A stretch of DNA of 64,000 nucleotides, taken from positions 62,001 to 126,000 of the forward strand of contig NZ_JAJGWT010000008.1 of assembly GCF_021390715.1 (NCBI RefSeq), in the 5' to 3' direction. Positions 60,813 through 64,000 of the stretch are shown piece by piece. The stretch's first letter is position 1, and the number at the start of each line of letters is the position of its first letter. The translations under genes were made by a program, and so were the position numbers. The notes under the pieces are model-generated. The model saw nothing but the letters and a program-made list of their open reading frames with translations. It had not been told where the DNA came from and ran no database searches. This stretch comes from Tenacibaculum piscium (GTDB lineage Bacteria > Bacteroidota > Bacteroidia > Flavobacteriales > Flavobacteriaceae).

Positions 60813-62126
60813 TTAATCTTCTATTCTTTCAATTTTAGCACCGATTGATTTTAATCGGGCTTCGATATTTTCGTATCCTCTATCAATTTGTTCAATATTA
60901 TTGATGATACTTGTTCCTTTGGCAGATAAGGCGGCAATTAATAAGGAAATTCCTGCACGAATATCTGGCGATGTCATTTTGGTTGCTTTTAAGGTTGATT
61001 GAAAATTATGTCCAATAACGGTTGCTCTGTGCGGATCGCATAAAATAACTTTTGCGCCCATATCGATTAATTTATCAACAAAAAACAAACGGCTTTCAAA
61101 CATTTTTTGATGAATTAACACCGTTCCTTTTGCTTGGGTTGCTAGTACCAATACGATGCTTAATAAATCGGGTGTAAAACCTGGCCAAGGTGCATCGGCT
61201 ACTGTTAAAATTGAACCATCAATATAATTTTGAATTTCGTAACTTTCTTGTGATGGTATAAAAATATCATCGCCTTTTTTCTCTAATTGAATTCCTAATT
61301 TACGAAATACGTTTGGAATTTGTCCTAGATTTTCCCAGCTAACATCTTTGATAGTTAATTCAGAACGTGTCATTGCGGCAACACCAATCCAGCTACCAAT
61401 TTCAATCATATCTGGTAATACTCGATGTTTACATCCTGCTAAAGAAGATACACCTTCAATAGTTAATAAATTAGAGCCTACACCTGTTATTTTAGCACCC
61501 ATGGAGTTCAACATTTTACATAATTGTTGAATATAAGGTTCACAAGCGGCGTTGTATATCGTAGTTTTTCCTTTTGCTAAAACGGCTGCCATTACAATGT
61601 TTGCCGTTCCTGTTACAGATGCTTCATCTAAAAGCATATCTGTACCGATTAAACCATTTTCGGCTTCGACTCCGTAAAAATATTCTTCTTTATTATAACG
61701 GAATTTTGCGCCTAAATTGATGAATCCTTCAAAATGTGTATCTAAGCGACGACGACCAATTTTATCACCTCCTGGGCGTGGAATATATCCTTTTCCAAAA
61801 CGTGCTAATAGTGGTCCAACAATCATAATAGAACCTCTTAAAGAGCTTCCGTCTTTTTTAAATTTAGCAGATTCTAAATATTTTAAATTGATAGTATCTG
61901 CTTGAAAACTATATGAATTTGGACTTAATTTTTCAATTTTAACGCCTAATTCACCTAAAATAAAAATCAATTTATTAACATCAATAATATCAGGAATATT
62001 ATTGATTATTACTTTTTCGGCAGTTAATAATACGGCACATATAATTTGTAATGCTTCGTTTTTTGCTCCTTGCGGGGTGATTACGCCATTAAGTTTGTAA
62101 CCTCCTTCTATTTTAAATGATGCCAT
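60813..62126 (-). CDS. murA: UDP-N-acetylglucosamine 1-carboxyvinyltransferase MurA
   Basis: A 437-residue EPSP-synthase-fold enzyme that moves enolpyruvate from PEP to UDP-GlcNAc, the first step of peptidoglycan synthesis. KNEALQI (22-28), SLRGSIMIVGPLLARFG (95-111) and DGSILTVADAPWPGFTPDLL are present. In the active-site loop PGGDKIGRR the residue at the position of the catalytic and fosfomycin-reactive cysteine (E. coli Cys115) is aspartate (Asp121). Length is normal. It follows the DUF4290 gene by 76 bp on the same strand; together they may form an operon. Confidence 0.95.
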   Translation of the reverse strand: MASFKIEGGYKLNGVITPQGAKNEALQIICAVLLTAEKVIINNIPDIIDVNKLIFILGELGVKIEKLSPNSYSFQADTINLKYLESAKFKKDGSSLRGSIMIVGPLLARFGKGYIPRPGGDKIGRRRLDTHFEGFINLGAKFRYNKEEYFYGVEAENGLIGTDMLLDEASVTGTANIVMAAVLAKGKTTIYNAACEPYIQQLCKMLNSMGAKITGVGSNLLTIEGVSSLAGCKHRVLPDMIEIGSWIGVAAMTRSELTIKDVSWENLGQIPNVFRKLGIQLEKKGDDIFIPSQESYEIQNYIDGSILTVADAPWPGFTPDLLSIVLVLATQAKGTVLIHQKMFESRLFFVDKLIDMGAKVILCDPHRATVIGHNFQSTLKATKMTSPDIRAGISLLIAALSAKGTSIINNIEQIDRGYENIEARLKSIGAKIERIED

Positions 62127-62202
62127 TTAGTTCTCTTTTTTTTATTCTTTTTTATTCTTTTTGGTTGCTGATAAGCTGTTTTCAAATTTAAACAGGTGCG
62201 TC

Positions 62203-62859
62203 TTATTTTTTTCTGTATTTATTTGTGGTGGTGTAATTTGATTTTGTTTTTGAAGCACTTTTATTTGTTGATTGTCCTTGACTGCTACGTTTTCTGAGTA
62301 AATTTTTACTTTCAGATAAAATTTCTTTCGATTCTCTTAAGTCTATTTTTTTATCAGATAAATCATATAAATGTTTAAAAATAACGGCATCATCGACCGT
62401 GTCTTTATTCCAATTTAGGTAACATTTTTTCATATGATTTGCAATTGCAAATATCAATGCATCTCTTTTTTCACCTTCTTCCCAAGTTAAGGCGATATTT
62501 ATCATTGTCTGAATATTGTTACCGTAATAACGATATTTAGACGCTGATTTTGGATACGCCATTTTTTGTGGTTTCTCGGTTAATTCTTCTTTCGAAGGAA
62601 TTTCATATGGAGATACTGCATCTAATTTAAAATCGGCAATAATATGTAATTGATCCCAAAGTTTATGTTTAAAATCTGGCACATCCCGCAAATGTGGTTG
62701 TAAATTCCCCATGACATCTACAATTGCTTTTGCCATTACATTTCGTTCTTCTTTAGTTTCTAAAGCGATACAATGGTTTACTAATTTTTGTATATGTCTT
62801 CCGTATTCTGGAATTATTAAGTGGTCTCTTTCTGAATTGTATTCTAAATCAAACGTCAT
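62203..62859 (-). CDS. DUF4290 protein
   Basis: A 218-residue protein, soluble and helical, that I recognise as the Bacteroidota-specific DUF4290 family by its N-terminus MTFDLEYNSERDHLIIPEYGRHIQ and by RYYGNNIQTMINIAL (about 110-124). The C-terminal 30 residues are basic and low in complexity (KRSSQGQSTNKSASKTKS), like an RNA- or DNA-binding tail. The function is unknown. It usually lies next to murA in this group, as it does here. Confidence 0.85.
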   Translation of the reverse strand: MTFDLEYNSERDHLIIPEYGRHIQKLVNHCIALETKEERNVMAKAIVDVMGNLQPHLRDVPDFKHKLWDQLHIIADFKLDAVSPYEIPSKEELTEKPQKMAYPKSASKYRYYGNNIQTMINIALTWEEGEKRDALIFAIANHMKKCYLNWNKDTVDDAVIFKHLYDLSDKKIDLRESKEILSESKNLLRKRSSQGQSTNKSASKTKSNYTTTNKYRKK

Positions 62860-62932
62860 TTCTCTCTGTGTTTACTCCTATTTTTACTCTAAAATATGTA
62901 TGCAAAATAAGTAATTAATCTCAATTAATTGG

Positions 62933-64000
62933 CTACCCGATTACCTTAAGTTTTGCAAATTGTAATAATAATTTCTTTTGTCCTACGGTACCAAATTTAA
63001 TTGTTGCTTTTCTGTTAGGTCCTTTTCCTTCTATTGCGATTACTTCTCCTGTTCCAAAACGGTTGTGTTCTACAAAATTACCAATATTTATTTCTCCATC
63101 AAATAGGTTAATTGTTGTGTTTGCTGTTGTTTTTACTACTGTTTTTTCTTTAAGTTTCTTTTTTGGAAGAATCAGGTTTGGTTTTTCTTTTTTAGATAAA
63201 AATTCTTTTCGTTGTTTTTGGATTGGTTTTTCGAATCTAATTTTTTTAGAATTTGAAAAATCATCAGAATTATAATCAATTTCATCATCAAATAAATCTG
63301 CATCTACAAATTTATTGATAAAACCTCTAGGTGCTTTTGGTGTTAAATATTCTACAAATTCTGGCGCTATTTCTTCTAAAAAACGACTAGGTTCACCATC
63401 GGTTAATTTTCCCCATCGATAGCGAGTTTGTGCATAGGTTAAGTAGGCTACTTTTTCGGCTCTTGTTAAAGCTACGTAAAACAAACGACGTTCTTCTTCT
63501 AGTTCGCTACGAGTATTCATGCTCATTCCCGAAGGAAATAAACCTTCCTCTAAACCGACAATATATACATACGGATATTCTAATCCTTTCGATAAATGAA
63601 TGGTCATTAAAGAAACCATTGGCGTATCATCATTTTCACTATCAAAATCGGTAGCTAATGCGACATCTTCTAAAAATATTGGTAAGGAAGCGTCTTCTCC
63701 AGTTTCGATTTTATCGGTAATAAAATCTTTAATTCCGTTTAATAATTCTTGAATATTTTCAACTTTATTGATAGCTTCTTGTGTGCCATCTTTTTGTAGA
63801 TCTTGAACTAATTCAATTCGTTTTACTACGATATCAGCAATTTCAAAAGCGTTCATTTTTTGCGCATCTATTTGCAAACGCTGAATCATTCTGGTAAAGT
63901 TGGCTAATTTATTCTTAGTTCCTGCATTTATTTTGAGATCGATGGTATTTATATTTACTAAAATATCAAAGATTGATTTATCATAATGATTAGCTGCAAT
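62933..64000 (-). CDS. UvrD/PcrA-like DNA helicase, 3' part (cut by the window edge)
   Basis: A superfamily 1A helicase gene whose 5' part lies outside the window: the frame stays open without a stop to base 64000, so the methionine at 63889 is internal (the residues before it, KLANFTRM, fit UvrD). Seen: motif V region SLMTIHLSKGLEYPYVYIVGLEEGLFP and motif VI EEERRLFYVALTRAEKVAYLTYA, then a linker and the C-terminal about 50 residues (FVEHNRFGTGEVIAIEGKGPNRKATIKFGTVGQKKLLLQFAKLKVIG), the Tudor-like domain that binds RNA polymerase in PcrA/UvrD. DNA repair and transcription-coupled roles are inferred. Confidence 0.93.
   Translation of the reverse strand: MAANHYDKSIFDILVNINTIDLKINAGTKNKLANFTRMIQRLQIDAQKMNAFEIADIVVKRIELVQDLQKDGTQEAINKVENIQELLNGIKDFITDKIETGEDASLPIFLEDVALATDFDSENDDTPMVSLMTIHLSKGLEYPYVYIVGLEEGLFPSGMSMNTRSELEEERRLFYVALTRAEKVAYLTYAQTRYRWGKLTDGEPSRFLEEIAPEFVEYLTPKAPRGFINKFVDADLFDDEIDYNSDDFSNSKKIRFEKPIQKQRKEFLSKKEKPNLILPKKKLKEKTVVKTTANTTINLFDGEINIGNFVEHNRFGTGEVIAIEGKGPNRKATIKFGTVGQKKLLLQFAKLKVIG

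Overview
The window is a stretch of low-GC chromosome that looks like a marine or aquatic member of the Flavobacteriaceae (Bacteroidota). The signs are strongly AT-rich intergenic DNA, promoters of the lineage type TTTG...TAnnTTTG instead of the usual -35/-10 boxes, few Shine-Dalgarno sequences, and flavobacterial versions of core genes: a six-domain ribosomal protein S1 of 591 residues, a DUF4290 protein beside murA, DnaJ with a two-motif zinc region, and a YbiT-like ABC-F protein. I see no transposase, integrase, phage gene, tRNA or CRISPR array. It is mostly core chromosome with small non-coding repeats.

Layout. 1-9995: cold-shock protein, two Lrp/AsnC regulators, a YitT membrane protein, an isolated DEAD-like N-terminal domain, a TruC-like pseudouridine synthase, an M14 peptidase, a class V aminotransferase, an outer-membrane protein and glmM. 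10158-20318, all on the minus strand: two surface lipoproteins, rpsA, a membrane hydroxylase, a lipoprotein, a YigZ/IMPACT protein, an EamA transporter, a HAD hydrolase, ribD and a LEA-like lipoprotein. 20429-30336: prmC, a DIP1984 protein followed by a strong candidate structured RNA, an outer-membrane barrel, a THUMP-like methyltransferase, and a plus-strand cluster fdhD - molybdopterin oxidoreductase - SPOR protein - three-fold repeated envelope protein. 30337-32082 is a 1.7 kb gene desert holding a palindromic element, a set of TTAC-N4-GTAA dyads and a decayed copy of the start of the next gene, a two-domain RluA-family enzyme.

34253-48192: lon, a NUMOD4/HNH-like gene behind two minisatellites, a LysE exporter, more palindromic repeats, pyrD, pheT, a small membrane protein, a Nudix hydrolase, an acyltransferase, an M42 peptidase, a TonB-like protein and a RecD-like helicase. 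48307-58025: a membrane protein, rsmD, a 534-bp array of 118-bp units each carrying two inverted REP-like hairpins, the ABC-F protein, a thioredoxin-fold lipoprotein, a DEAD-box RNA helicase and aconitase. 58273-64000, all minus: RNase P RNA, a candidate small RNA with its own promoter and terminator, dnaJ, grpE, murA, a DUF4290 protein and the 3' part of a UvrD/PcrA helicase that runs off the window.

Themes: translation and RNA maturation (rpsA, prmC, rsmD, pseudouridine synthases, RNA helicase, rnpB, pheT), protein quality control (lon, dnaJ, grpE, peptidases) and cell-wall precursors (glmM, murA). The points most worth a second look are the pseudoknot-capable RNA after the DIP1984 gene, the REPIN-like array, the ABC-F protein in which one of the two ATP sites has lost both halves, the small RNA upstream of rnpB, and the dyad-rich gene desert.
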